Positions 8,259-17,688 of a DNA stretch of 64,000 nucleotides are shown here, one piece after another. The translations under genes were made by a program, and so were the position numbers. Within the stretch, counting starts at the first letter, position 1. Every line of letters begins with the position of its first letter. The notes under the pieces are model-generated. The model was not told the origin of the DNA. It made no database searches and was given only the letters and a program-made list of their open reading frames with translations. Source of the DNA: Flavobacterium coralii (GTDB lineage Bacteria; Bacteroidota; Bacteroidia; Flavobacteriales; Flavobacteriaceae); NCBI RefSeq assembly GCF_019891545.1, contig NZ_JAHDIU010000002.1:434001-498000 (forward strand), read 5' to 3'.

Positions 8259-10376
8259 TTATTCCGCCAGCAGCTGCTCCAGTTTTTTTCTTTCTGCTTC
8301 CGGTAAGTCAGGTAATAGCCCTGAAATTAGATCTTTATATCCTTCCTTTTTAAGTAATTTCCTGATATTATCGCGGCCAAACTTTGCAAACTGCCATTTG
8401 TGGTGCAGGGTTGCATTAACAAGGTTAACCCATACAACCGGGTCAGGCTTACCAATATACAGCAGGTTGGCAAGTGCATTTTGCCTTACGGTACTCTCAT
8501 AACGCGGTGAGGCATACAACTGCAACTCGGCATACAATTCCGGTTTTTGCTCTTCCCTGTATCCGGGTGTTGAGTAAGCAAGCGTTAGCCACAATATGCG
8601 CAGGTTTTTATCATTAAAACCTATCCAGCCGTCGCTAAGGTTAAGCAGTTCTGCGCGCTTTTCAGGAAAACGGCTGTACAATACATTCAGGGCAATTTCT
8701 TTTGTTATATAAGAATTATCATTAAGTAAGGACTTATAATCATCATAAAAACTATCAGGGAATTTAGTCACTGTGCGCGCAACTGCCTGCCTTATTTTAA
8801 TGTCGCCGCTTTGCAGGGCGAGCTGTACAAGCTCATACTTGTCTTCAAAAGGAACTTCAGCGGTTTGCAGCAGCACTTCTTCTTTCACGGCATAATACAT
8901 ATCCGATTGCAGAATCTGCTTGAAAATAGGTTTTTTATCTTCAAAACGCTTATCTGCCAGTTCACCCAGTTTAAAGTACAATTGCATAAACTGGTTCTTA
9001 CTCAGCAGTTCAACAACCTCTTCTATCTCGAAGCTGCCTTTTTCCAGCCATCGTTGTTTAAAAGAAGCGGTATCATAATCAGATACGTTACTGATTTCAG
9101 CTAAAAAATCTTCCGTATCAACATTTTTATAGGCATACTTTTCCACGTAGTTTTTTACTGCTTTCCTAAATGCCTCATGTCCCACTCCTTCTCTAAGCAC
9201 GTGCAGCGCCCATGCCCCTTTCTGGTAAAAGGTAAGTGAGCTTGCCTTTTCGTTTAATATGGGTATTGTGTCGGTTTGAGATGCCATTTGCAGGCGTTCT
9301 GCCATTTCATAAAGTTCGTGGTAAAAGTAATCCTCGCCAAAAAGCTCTTTTTCAGCCAGCAGAGCATAATAGGTTGCAAAGCCCTCCTGTAGCCAGTGGT
9401 GCTTACCCGATTTAGCCGTAACAAGGTCGCCAAACCACTGGTGCGCTAACTCATGCGCATTTACATTTACATATGCCCTGTCATTAAACCCTGTAGAATC
9501 TACAACAAAGTCCTGCGAAAATATTGTTGAAGTGGTGTTTTCCATTCCTGCATATAAAAAGTCAAGCACCGGCACTTGGCGATAGACTCCCCAAGGATAA
9601 GGAACACCTATTTCTGACTCAAAGAAATCGAATATCTGCTTACTGTAGCGATAAGTTGGTTCATGCTTGTGTTTATCTTCAGGCCTGTAAAATAGTTGTA
9701 GTGGTGTTCCGCTGCCTGATTGAATATATGTATTATCAAACTTACCAATAGCAAGCATTACAAGATAACTGCTCATGGGCTTCTCCATCTGGTAACTCGC
9801 CATTCTTTGTGTATCGTTAGTGTGAAAGCGGTTAGCCGTGTTTTTACCGTTAGCGAGTATGGTATATCCTTTATCAAAAGTAACATCAAGATTAAATACT
9901 ACTTTTTCATTCATATCATCGAAACTGGGCAGCCAGTGGCTGGTGTATTTGCCCTGCCCCTGCGTCCATATCTGCAATTCTTTTTCTTCCTGTTCATTTC
10001 CTGCACTCAAGTCTTTTGATGTTACCAGAAATTCAACAAAATAAAGCGCCTGGCGTGGCTTTGCCTCATAACTGAACTCTACCCTGTTCTTACCTTTTTT
10101 GTAGCCTTTAAAAAGCTTTAATGCAGTAGCAGAGCTAACCCATCCCGCCTTTTTACCATTTATCTTTACATCAGTAAAACTCATGTTGCGGGCATCAATG
10201 TATATAGTATCAACTTTTTTATCGGTAAGTTCAAAAGTATAGGTTACACTTCCCTTTACCGTACGCTGGGGTACATCAAAACGGATAGCTGCATCACAGG
10301 TTTTAAAATCTACTTTTGGAGATTGCTGGGCAAATATGAATAGCGGAAATAAGAATATATAGAAGAACTTTTTCAT
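8259..10376 (-). CDS. M1 family metallo-aminopeptidase, secreted
   Basis: This 705-residue protein has a signal peptide (MKKFFYIFLFPLFIFAQ). It contains the substrate-anchoring GMEN motif (residues 277-280, in YAGMENTTS) and the full gluzincin zinc site HELAH (308-312) followed after 18 residues by Glu331 (LQEGFATYY). An N-terminal beta-sandwich and a C-terminal helical, HEAT-like region complete the usual M1 layout. It should cleave N-terminal residues from peptides in the periplasm or at the cell surface. No T9SS sorting domain is present. It is a useful intact reference for the degenerate M1-like protein at 26591. Confidence 0.93.
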   Translation of the reverse strand: MKKFFYIFLFPLFIFAQQSPKVDFKTCDAAIRFDVPQRTVKGSVTYTFELTDKKVDTIYIDARNMSFTDVKINGKKAGWVSSATALKLFKGYKKGKNRVEFSYEAKPRQALYFVEFLVTSKDLSAGNEQEEKELQIWTQGQGKYTSHWLPSFDDMNEKVVFNLDVTFDKGYTILANGKNTANRFHTNDTQRMASYQMEKPMSSYLVMLAIGKFDNTYIQSGSGTPLQLFYRPEDKHKHEPTYRYSKQIFDFFESEIGVPYPWGVYRQVPVLDFLYAGMENTTSTIFSQDFVVDSTGFNDRAYVNVNAHELAHQWFGDLVTAKSGKHHWLQEGFATYYALLAEKELFGEDYFYHELYEMAERLQMASQTDTIPILNEKASSLTFYQKGAWALHVLREGVGHEAFRKAVKNYVEKYAYKNVDTEDFLAEISNVSDYDTASFKQRWLEKGSFEIEEVVELLSKNQFMQLYFKLGELADKRFEDKKPIFKQILQSDMYYAVKEEVLLQTAEVPFEDKYELVQLALQSGDIKIRQAVARTVTKFPDSFYDDYKSLLNDNSYITKEIALNVLYSRFPEKRAELLNLSDGWIGFNDKNLRILWLTLAYSTPGYREEQKPELYAELQLYASPRYESTVRQNALANLLYIGKPDPVVWVNLVNATLHHKWQFAKFGRDNIRKLLKKEGYKDLISGLLPDLPEAERKKLEQLLAE

Positions 10377-10501
10377 TAAAGCCGGTTTTTAGGCAAATAT
10401 AGCAAAGTTAGTACCAATGAATAAAACTAATGGTTTGACGGTAGTAAAGGATTTTTTAATTTCGTATTCTTATTCACTCAGCACAAACAACACAAAAAAC
10501 C

Positions 10502-10533
10502 GAAGGTTACAGGTTTGAATCCTGTCGAGGTCA
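10502..10533 (+). other. tRNA 3'-end-like fragment (T-arm plus acceptor)
   Basis: ACAGG (10509-10513), a 7-nt loop TTTGAAT and CCTGT (10521-10525) form a tRNA-type T-arm, followed by a 7-nt acceptor-like CGAGGTC and A at 10533. No D-arm or 5' acceptor partner (GACCTCG) lies at the right distance upstream, and the normally invariant C56 of the T-loop is T. I read it as a tRNA remnant, for example an old integration footprint. A chance match is possible. Confidence 0.35.
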
Positions 10534-10541
10534 TAAAATAT

Positions 10542-12644
10542 ATGCACAACCCGCTCGATACACCAATAGAATATCTTAAAGGCGTAGGCCCCGCACGTGG
10601 GGAACTGCTGCGCAAGGAGTTGGGCATCCATAAATATGCAGACCTTATTAACCTGTACCCCAACCGTTATATTGACCGTACCCGCTATTATAAAATAAAC
10701 GAACTGCAAAACAGTGGTGCAGAAGTTCAGGTTGTGGGTAAAGTAATACACCTTAAAACTGTAGAGCAAAAGCGTGGCAAGCGGCTGGTTGCTACTTTTA
10801 CAGATGGTACCGGCGAAATGGAACTGGTTTGGTTTCAGGGGCAAAAATGGATAAGGGAGAATATTAAAATAAATGTGCCTTATGTAGTTTTTGGTAAATG
10901 CAACAGTTTTAACGGGCTGTTCAGTATGCCCCACCCTGAAATGGAACTGCTAACGGAGCATGAGCAAAGCCTTCGCAGTGCCATGCAGCCTATATACCCA
11001 AGTACCGAAAAGCTCACACAGCGTGGTGTAACCAATAAGGTCGTCAATAAAATAATGCAGCAGCTTTTTATTGAAACTCAGGCTGCTTTTGCCGAAACAC
11101 TGCCGCATGCACTTATGCAGGAGCTTAACCTTATACCTAAAAAAGCAGCTTTATTTAATATTCATTTCCCTAAAAGCCAGGAACTGCTCGCGAGGGCGCA
11201 ATACAGGCTAAAGTTTGAAGAGTTGTTTTTTATACAATTACAACTTATTACCAAAAACTTTATCCGCAAGCATAAAATTAAGGGCCACGCATTTGAGGTA
11301 GTGGGTAACTACTTTAATAACTTTTATCAAAACCATCTGCCGTTTGAACTGACCAATGCCCAGAAAAGGGTAATAAAAGAAATCCGTAATGATATGGGGC
11401 AGCCTGTACAAATGAACAGATTATTGCAGGGCGATGTAGGCTCGGGTAAAACCATAGTGGCTTTAATGAGTATGCTTATAGCTTTGGATAACGGTTTTCA
11501 GGCGTGCCTTATGGCTCCTACAGAGATACTAGCCAACCAGCATTTTTCAGGATTAAGCGAATTGGCTAAACCATTGGGAATAAATATTAAAATACTTACA
11601 GGTTCAACCAAAACTTCAGAACGAAAAATTATCCATGAAGAACTGCAGAATGGCAACCTTCATATACTGATAGGTACTCATGCTTTGCTGGAAGACAAAG
11701 TGCAGTTTCATAACCTGGGGCTTGCCATAATAGATGAGCAACACCGTTTTGGTGTAGAACAGCGCAGCAAGTTGTGGCGCAAGAATGATGTACCGCCTCA
11801 CATACTGGTTATGACGGCAACACCAATACCGCGCACGCTTGCGATGAGCCTTTATGGCGACCTTGATATATCGGTTATAGATGAGCTGCCACCTGGCAGG
11901 AAGCCCATTAAAACGGTGCACCGCTATGATAGTAACCGTTTGAAAGTATGGGCGTTTTTACGGGAAGAAATAGCCAAAGGCAGGCAGGTTTATATTGTTT
12001 ACCCGCTTATTGAGGAAAGTGACAAAATGGACTATAAAGACCTTATGGATGGTTACGAGAGTATTTCACGCGACTTTCCGCTGCCGCAATACAGCGTAAG
12101 TATTGTGCACGGCCGCATGAAACCAGCGGATAAGGATATGGAAATGGAGCGGTTCGCGAAAGGCAAGACTAATATTATGGTAGCAACCACGGTAATTGAA
12201 GTCGGTGTTAACGTGCCTAATGCAAGTGTAATGATAATTGAGAGTGCCGAGCGTTTCGGCCTTTCGCAATTACACCAGTTGCGCGGGCGTGTGGGCCGCG
12301 GAGCTGAGCAGAGCTACTGTATTATGATGACAGGCCACAAGCTTAGCAACGACAGTAAAATACGCATGGAAACCATGTGCAGCACCAATGACGGTTTTGA
12401 GATAGCCGAAGTTGACCTTAGACTGCGCGGCCCCGGTGATATTATGGGTACGCAGCAAAGCGGTGTACTAAATTTACAGATTGCAGATTTGGTTAAAGAC
12501 CGTGACATTTTAAGCCTTGCACGCCACCATGCCCTTAAACTCCTGAAAGAAGACCCGTCTTTATCAAAGCCTGAACATGCTGCTTTAAAACATGCTTTTA
12601 CAGAACTTGGTAAGAAAAAGAACATCTGGAATTATATCAGTTAG
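10542..12644 (+). CDS. recG: ATP-dependent DNA helicase RecG
   Basis: This 700-residue protein is the right length for RecG, the helicase that reverses stalled forks and processes branched DNA. An N-terminal OB-fold wedge domain (around residues 50-150, with VQVVGKVIHLKTVEQKRGKR) precedes the helicase core: QGDVGSGKTIVALMSM (Walker A), IIDEQHRFGVEQR (DEQH), TATPIPRTLAM, then MVATTVIEVGVNVPNA and QLHQLRGRVGRG. The ATG at 10542 (MHNPLDTPIEYLKGVGP) matches the usual RecG start, where PIEYLKGVGP lies within the first 20 residues. A possible TTG at 10515 would place the start inside the tRNA-like fragment and is unlikely. Confidence 0.96.
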   Translation: MHNPLDTPIEYLKGVGPARGELLRKELGIHKYADLINLYPNRYIDRTRYYKINELQNSGAEVQVVGKVIHLKTVEQKRGKRLVATFTDGTGEMELVWFQGQKWIRENIKINVPYVVFGKCNSFNGLFSMPHPEMELLTEHEQSLRSAMQPIYPSTEKLTQRGVTNKVVNKIMQQLFIETQAAFAETLPHALMQELNLIPKKAALFNIHFPKSQELLARAQYRLKFEELFFIQLQLITKNFIRKHKIKGHAFEVVGNYFNNFYQNHLPFELTNAQKRVIKEIRNDMGQPVQMNRLLQGDVGSGKTIVALMSMLIALDNGFQACLMAPTEILANQHFSGLSELAKPLGINIKILTGSTKTSERKIIHEELQNGNLHILIGTHALLEDKVQFHNLGLAIIDEQHRFGVEQRSKLWRKNDVPPHILVMTATPIPRTLAMSLYGDLDISVIDELPPGRKPIKTVHRYDSNRLKVWAFLREEIAKGRQVYIVYPLIEESDKMDYKDLMDGYESISRDFPLPQYSVSIVHGRMKPADKDMEMERFAKGKTNIMVATTVIEVGVNVPNASVMIIESAERFGLSQLHQLRGRVGRGAEQSYCIMMTGHKLSNDSKIRMETMCSTNDGFEIAEVDLRLRGPGDIMGTQQSGVLNLQIADLVKDRDILSLARHHALKLLKEDPSLSKPEHAALKHAFTELGKKKNIWNYIS

Positions 12645-12736
12645 CGCTTACACACGGGTTAAAAGTTTTATAAAGCTGTAGCCTTTTCCGTACTATTTAG
12701 TATCTTGTGTGAAGTTTTTTTTAGAAAATCATCATC

Positions 12737-13648
12737 ATGCAAATGGATATTAGCTCATTCTCTGACCTTATTACTGACAAACTTACTTTTTGGGCCGAAG
12801 AACTTGTTCGGATATTACCGAATATTGTAATTGCAGCCATCATACTTGTAATAGGCTTCTTTATAGCCAAATGGATAAGAAACCTATCTATGAAGTTTAT
12901 TACAAAAATGTCTAATAATATTACACTCAATAACCTTTTTGGTTCTATTATTTACATCATATTTTTAGGTATAGTAATTTTTACCGCACTCAGCGTTTTA
13001 AAACTGGATAAAGCTGTAACTACCGCCCTTGCCGGAGCCGGTATATTAGGTCTGGCGCTGGCCTTTGCCTTTCAGGATATCGCTGCCAACTTTATGTCGG
13101 GTATATTTATTTCTTTCAGAAAACCGATACGTGTAGGCGATATTGTTACTATTAAAGATTATATGGGCAAGGTGGTAGAGGTTAACCTTCGTGATACCGT
13201 TATAAGTACATTTGGCGGTCAAACCGTTATTATCCCCAATAAGGATGTTTTCCAGAACCCGATTGAAAATTACTCTTACCTGCAAAAAAGACGCTTCGAT
13301 CTTACTGTCGGCGTTTCATATGGCGAAGACCTTGAAAGGGTGCGGGCAATCACTATGGAGGCCGTTAAAGACATACCCGAGATATCTTCTACGCTCGAAA
13401 CTACTTTTTTCTATGAGGAGTTTGGCGACAGCTCTATAAACTTTACGATACGTATGTGGATTGATACAGCCGAGCAGCTTGTTTATAAAAAAGTAGGCAG
13501 CGAGGCTATAATTCGTATTAAGAAGGCTTATGACGCAAATGATATCATGATACCATTCCCGATACGTACACTCGATTTTGGTATTAAAGGCGGAGAAAAG
13601 CTTAGCGAAATGGATGTAAATGTGATCAGCGGTAAAAGCCTGGATTAG
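12737..13648 (+). CDS. Small-conductance mechanosensitive channel, MscS family
   Basis: This 303-residue protein has three N-terminal membrane helices. The third is the Ala/Gly-rich pore helix (TTALAGAGILGLALAFAFQD, about residues 94-113), followed by the MscS beta-domain (GDIVTIKDYMGKVVEVNLRD, then TVIIPNKDVFQNPI). MscS channels open under membrane tension to release solutes during hypo-osmotic shock. The cytoplasmic alpha-beta domain ends at DANDIMIPFPIRTLDF, the usual MscS C-terminal motif. ATGs at 12737 and 12743 are equally possible. It is monocistronic by spacing. Confidence 0.93.
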   Translation: MQMDISSFSDLITDKLTFWAEELVRILPNIVIAAIILVIGFFIAKWIRNLSMKFITKMSNNITLNNLFGSIIYIIFLGIVIFTALSVLKLDKAVTTALAGAGILGLALAFAFQDIAANFMSGIFISFRKPIRVGDIVTIKDYMGKVVEVNLRDTVISTFGGQTVIIPNKDVFQNPIENYSYLQKRRFDLTVGVSYGEDLERVRAITMEAVKDIPEISSTLETTFFYEEFGDSSINFTIRMWIDTAEQLVYKKVGSEAIIRIKKAYDANDIMIPFPIRTLDFGIKGGEKLSEMDVNVISGKSLD

Positions 13649-13744
13649 TTAGATAGAAAAATTATTATTACAAACATAATGCTATAATAGTTTGAATTTC
13701 ATTTATTTGCATTTATCAAAATAATCTTAATCTGATAGATGCTT

Positions 13745-14455
13745 ATGAAAAAATTATTATCTCTCCTGGCAGTTGTGCTTATTGCAGCTACTGTTAATGC
13801 CCAGAAGAAAATTGCGGTTGTAACATTTTTTGCCGATAAACAGGTAGATATGTCAGACGTTAATATGGATGCCGCTACACTTGCAGCAGACCTCGCTGAC
13901 GAACCAACCTTTAACCTGAAACCTCTTGTAGATAAATTTCATGACAGGTTCTTTAATGAATATGCCAAGAAGTTTCCGTTTGAATTATTGCATGAAACAC
14001 AGGTTACAGGTAACCCTGAATACCAAAATTTTAAACCTGAGTTTGCTCCCGGAGTTACTGCTGCAAGATATGTAACAGCCGATGGTTACATTGCCATAAA
14101 CCATAATTACGGGCGCAAAAACGAGCAGGATATGCTTAAACTGTTTAAGGAAGCAGACGGTGTAATGTTTGTTTTTATTACGTTCAGGATGAATAAAGGC
14201 TTTGGTGTAGGTGGTACTGCCACTACAAAAATGCAGGCTTATACCAATATCACTCTTTATAACAAAGAAGGTAAAAAAGTTTTCAGCATCAATGAGAATG
14301 CCAACTCTAAAAAAAAAGGTATGATGGTTGGCGGAGTTCCCGTTATGGATCCTGATAAAGTTTTACCAATGTGCGAAAGTGCATTAAACGAACTTATGGA
14401 AGACCTTGACAAGAGGATTGCCAAAATAATAGAAAAGAGCGCTAAGAAGCTGTAA
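13745..14455 (+). CDS. Hypothetical secreted protein
   Basis: This protein has about 236 residues from the ATG at 13745 (an in-frame ATG at 13739 adds two residues). MKKLLSLLAVVLIAATVNAQ is a clean type I signal peptide. The mature protein opens KKIAVVTFFADKQVDMSDV and ends in a lysine-rich helix (DLDKRIAKIIEKSAKKL). It has mixed strand/helix character and a Gly/Lys patch (SKKKGMMVGGVPVMDPDKV). I recognise no family. It is followed at once by a hairpin terminator shared with the convergent DinB gene. Confidence 0.75.
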   Translation: MKKLLSLLAVVLIAATVNAQKKIAVVTFFADKQVDMSDVNMDAATLAADLADEPTFNLKPLVDKFHDRFFNEYAKKFPFELLHETQVTGNPEYQNFKPEFAPGVTAARYVTADGYIAINHNYGRKNEQDMLKLFKEADGVMFVFITFRMNKGFGVGGTATTKMQAYTNITLYNKEGKKVFSINENANSKKKGMMVGGVPVMDPDKVLPMCESALNELMEDLDKRIAKIIEKSAKKL

Positions 14456-14460
14456 TACTA

Positions 14461-14492
14461 AAGAGACTGTTTCTAAGTGGAAACAGCCTCTT
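14461..14492 (+). terminator. Bidirectional terminator between 13745 gene and dinB-like gene
   Basis: AAGAGACTGTTTC (14461-14473) pairs with GAAACAGCCTCTT (14480-14492), 13 positions with one mismatch, followed by TTTTAATTT. It lies between two convergent stop codons. Confidence 0.8.
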
Positions 14493-14507
14493 TTAATTTA
14501 TATGTTG

Positions 14508-15026
14508 CTATAAATAACGTTCTTTAAAAATTTTGATGTGGTGATTTTGGTGCGCTATTATCAAAAATCCTAAAGCGCGTACCGTTACCGGATGCCCGGA
14601 TGCCATTCCCCTTTTCAGTAGCTCCTCATTCCCAAAGGTTTTAAACAGCAACAGCGTTGCGTGCCGCACAGCAGAAAGCTCTGTAAGTAAAGGCTGCAAA
14701 CCCCTGCTGTTGGCGTTTGCATTTTCTACATAAAAGTTTTCATCAAAACCGGGTAATTCTGTAGTGTCGCCGCGCGCTATTCGCATGGCCCTGTAGCTGA
14801 ATACCCTTTCAGCATCAATTATATGCTGAATAATATCTTTAATAGTCCATTTGCCTTCTGCATACCGATAGTCATGCTTGCCCATTGGTATATCCTGCAC
14901 AAACCTTATAAAATTATGCAGGCTTATTTCCAGCTCTTCATTTAACGACCAGGTATCATCAACATTTGGCAGGTAAAGTTCATAATACGGAGCATATTCT
15001 CCGGGTTGTAAATCGGTTACTTTCAT
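14508..15026 (-). CDS. DinB family protein (putative metal-dependent hydrolase/transferase)
   Basis: This is a 172-residue four-helix-bundle protein of the DinB/YfiT type. The metal-binding triad is visible as His68 in DIIQHIIDAERVF and His159/His163 in IIAHQNHHIKIF near the C-terminus. Family members include bacillithiol transferases and many uncharacterised proteins, so the substrate is unknown. The gene begins 6 bp after the ppc stop on the same strand, so it is almost certainly co-transcribed with ppc. A second, divergent member of this fold (DUF1572) is encoded at 49381. Confidence 0.9.
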   Translation of the reverse strand: MKVTDLQPGEYAPYYELYLPNVDDTWSLNEELEISLHNFIRFVQDIPMGKHDYRYAEGKWTIKDIIQHIIDAERVFSYRAMRIARGDTTELPGFDENFYVENANANSRGLQPLLTELSAVRHATLLLFKTFGNEELLKRGMASGHPVTVRALGFLIIAHQNHHIKIFKERYL

Positions 15027-15032
15027 ACATTA

Positions 15033-17612
15033 CTAAGCAGAGTTCCTGCTGGCATTAATATTCCCGAAAAGGGAACGTGTAACAATTTTTTCATACGTTT
15101 CTAAAAGGCTGTCGCTCTCTTTACCCTTTTTCATTAGCCTTATTTTATGCAGTGCATATTGCTGTATGGTAAGCAATGGCCTTACAATTTGTTCCCTCAT
15201 TTTAACGGAGGCACGGCCATCAGGGTAATTTTCCATGAGCTGCTTATAGCCCGATAGTTTCAGGAGGAGGCGCTTAGTCTCCATAAATTCGTTGTATATA
15301 ATCTGCCAAAAATGTCCAAATTCCTCGTCTTCACTCATGTATGCCGTTAGCGGAAAGAATGATTTGGTTAACGACATCATGCTGTTTTCTATGAGCGTGC
15401 GGAAGAATAAAGAATCTTCATAAAGCTGATGTACCTTTTCCCATTCCCCTTTTTCTTCAAACTGCCCCAAGGCATACCCAAGCCCGAAAAAGCCCGGTAC
15501 ATTCTGTTTTAACTGGCTCCAGGAACCCACAAAAGGTATTGCCCTTAAATCATTAAAATCAAGCTCTTTCGATTTGCTTCTTTTAGACGGGCGGCTGCCT
15601 ATATTGGTTTTCGCATAATAATTAAGCGTACTCATATGCTCCAGATAAGGTAAGAACTTTGGATGTGCCTTAAAGTCAGAGTACTTTTTATAACTAAGGC
15701 TTGCCAATTCATCAAAAAGCCTGCGCTGTTCGGTAGTAAGCTGTTTTTTATCTTTATTAAACACTCCATTAGTAATACCGGCACTTAACAGGTTTTCTAA
15801 ATTATAACGGCATGAGTCAAGCGTACCAAAATTAGAACTTATGGTTTGCCCCTGTATGGTTATCTGTATTTCATTATTTTCTATAGTTGGCCCCTGCGAA
15901 GCATAAAACTTATGTGTTTTACCGCCACCACGCGCGGGTGGGCCTCCCCTGCCATCAAAAAACACTACTTTAATGCCATACTCGCGCGCCATGAGTGTAA
16001 GGTTTTCTTTTGCCTTAAAAATACTCCAGTTAGCCATAAGGTAACCTCCATCTTTAGTACCATCGCTAAAGCCCAGCATTATGGTTTGTTTGTTGCCCCT
16101 GCTTTTTAAATGCTTTGCGTATTTTGGGTTTTCATACAGGGTCTGCATTATGGTGTGGGCATCCTTTAAGTCGTCAACCGTTTCAAAAAGCGGTACTATA
16201 TCTACAGGAGGATTCTCCCAGCCTAGCAGGCCAAACAGCGAAAGTACTTCCAGTACATTGTGTGCACTTTCGTTATTGCTTATGATATATCGGTTGCAGG
16301 CACGCTCGCCATTATTTTGCTGAATAGTTTTTATAGCAAGTACCGACTCTAACGTTAACCGCGTGTCTTCATTTTTAAACCATCCGGGCTCTATAATTGT
16401 TTTTATATTTTGCAGCGCTGTAAGTTTATCTTCTTCTGTAAGTTCAAAGTAGTTATTTAAAGAAGTATTGCTCCGTTCTGCCAATGCCGAAACAATATCT
16501 TTAAATACTTCATCATGTATCCGGCTGTTTTGCCTGATATCAAGCGAGGCAAAGTAAAAACCGAAAACATGCACTTTATTGATAAGCGAATCCAGTTCAT
16601 CAAGATATAATGACTGATGGCGTTCTACCAGTATTTCGCGTATCTGGTTTAATGATGTTTTCAGTTCATCAAGCGAAATATAAATTTCACCATCTGAATA
16701 AAAAACGGAACGGTACAGCCTGTGCTCTATATCAGCCACAATTCCATCTACACCCGAAAATGTGAGCTTGCGCTTTAGTTTCCTGATGTCGCCATAGTAG
16801 CATTTTAATATAGATGTGCGAAGCCTTGCGGCTACTTTAAGTGTAATTTCTGTAGTTACAAACGGGTTGCCATCACGGTCGCCACCAGGCCAAAAACCAA
16901 AAGACACTACAGGGTGTTCTAACTGCCTACCTTTAAAAACAGTATCCTGAATATAAGAGGACATTTCTCCAGCTGTTTTATAAAATACATTTTCAAGATA
17001 CCAAAGCAGGCTCATAGCCTCGTCAAATGGGGTCGGTTTTTCTTTTTTTATAAATGGCGTTTTCCCTAATTGCGCCAGTAATGTTTTTATTTCTGATAAG
17101 CTGTTGTTACGGATGGCTGTAGTTAAATCTGTTATAATGCCCAATACCGCCCCCGGGTAAAACTGTGTAGGGTGTGCTGTAAGCACTGCCCTTATCTGAA
17201 ATTCGTTTAAAAATTCCTGCAATTCTTCACTAAGACCGTTACCCTCGGCCCTTTCGCGGCTTTCACGTAAAGAACCACTGCCTTCCAGATTATTGAGTAC
17301 ATCAAAAGCGGCATCTTCTATAGCGTCAAAAAGCACAACCTGCCGCTCTACATACTGTATAAAGCGGAACATGAGGTCTATTTTTTGGCTTTCGGTATAA
17401 TCCTGAAGGTACTTTTCTGCAAAGGCATCAAAAATCTGCTGCGGGCTTTTATTGTTTTTATAGCCTTCATCACAGGTTTCGCTAAAAAGAGGCAGCAATG
17501 CACCTGTATTATCTATGGCATCAAAAGGCAGTGTCATGAAAATGCTGTTGAACAGCTGGTATTTAAGCTGTACATTTTCATTAAAGCGTTCAATTTTTGT
17601 AGCGGGATACAT
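15033..17612 (-). CDS. ppc: Phosphoenolpyruvate carboxylase
   Basis: This 859-residue enzyme converts PEP and bicarbonate to oxaloacetate, refilling the TCA cycle. Motifs are present in order: VLTAHPTQFYPG with the catalytic His (about residue 146), GFWPGGDRDGNPFVT, FGFYFASLDIRQNSRIHDEV, MLGFSDGTKDGGYLMANW, and VVFFDGRGGPPARGGGKTH with the mobile-loop Arg residues. The start MYPATKIERFNENVQLKYQ fits flavobacterial PEPC proteins. The length is in the usual range. The downstream DinB gene is 6 bp away; a Lrp-type regulator gene lies upstream on the same strand, separated by a terminator. Confidence 0.97.
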   Translation of the reverse strand: MYPATKIERFNENVQLKYQLFNSIFMTLPFDAIDNTGALLPLFSETCDEGYKNNKSPQQIFDAFAEKYLQDYTESQKIDLMFRFIQYVERQVVLFDAIEDAAFDVLNNLEGSGSLRESRERAEGNGLSEELQEFLNEFQIRAVLTAHPTQFYPGAVLGIITDLTTAIRNNSLSEIKTLLAQLGKTPFIKKEKPTPFDEAMSLLWYLENVFYKTAGEMSSYIQDTVFKGRQLEHPVVSFGFWPGGDRDGNPFVTTEITLKVAARLRTSILKCYYGDIRKLKRKLTFSGVDGIVADIEHRLYRSVFYSDGEIYISLDELKTSLNQIREILVERHQSLYLDELDSLINKVHVFGFYFASLDIRQNSRIHDEVFKDIVSALAERSNTSLNNYFELTEEDKLTALQNIKTIIEPGWFKNEDTRLTLESVLAIKTIQQNNGERACNRYIISNNESAHNVLEVLSLFGLLGWENPPVDIVPLFETVDDLKDAHTIMQTLYENPKYAKHLKSRGNKQTIMLGFSDGTKDGGYLMANWSIFKAKENLTLMAREYGIKVVFFDGRGGPPARGGGKTHKFYASQGPTIENNEIQITIQGQTISSNFGTLDSCRYNLENLLSAGITNGVFNKDKKQLTTEQRRLFDELASLSYKKYSDFKAHPKFLPYLEHMSTLNYYAKTNIGSRPSKRSKSKELDFNDLRAIPFVGSWSQLKQNVPGFFGLGYALGQFEEKGEWEKVHQLYEDSLFFRTLIENSMMSLTKSFFPLTAYMSEDEEFGHFWQIIYNEFMETKRLLLKLSGYKQLMENYPDGRASVKMREQIVRPLLTIQQYALHKIRLMKKGKESDSLLETYEKIVTRSLFGNINASRNSA

Positions 17613-17640
17613 ACATATTTTTTGCTGAAGTTAATAAAAA

Positions 17641-17665
17641 ACCCTCATGCTTTTAACATGAGGGT
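17641..17665 (-). terminator. Terminator for the Lrp gene
   Basis: ACCCTCATG and CATGAGGGT form a 9-bp perfect stem with a 7-nt loop. On the minus strand it is followed by TTTTTATTA, so it ends the transcript of the Lrp gene just before the ppc promoter region. Confidence 0.85.
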
Positions 17666-17688
17666 AATTAAAATTTTATTAAAAACGC

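Noticed and set aside
10470-10934. Long reverse frame opposite the recG start
   Set aside because: It lies antisense to the conserved RecG N-terminus and across the tRNA-like fragment; a typical shadow.
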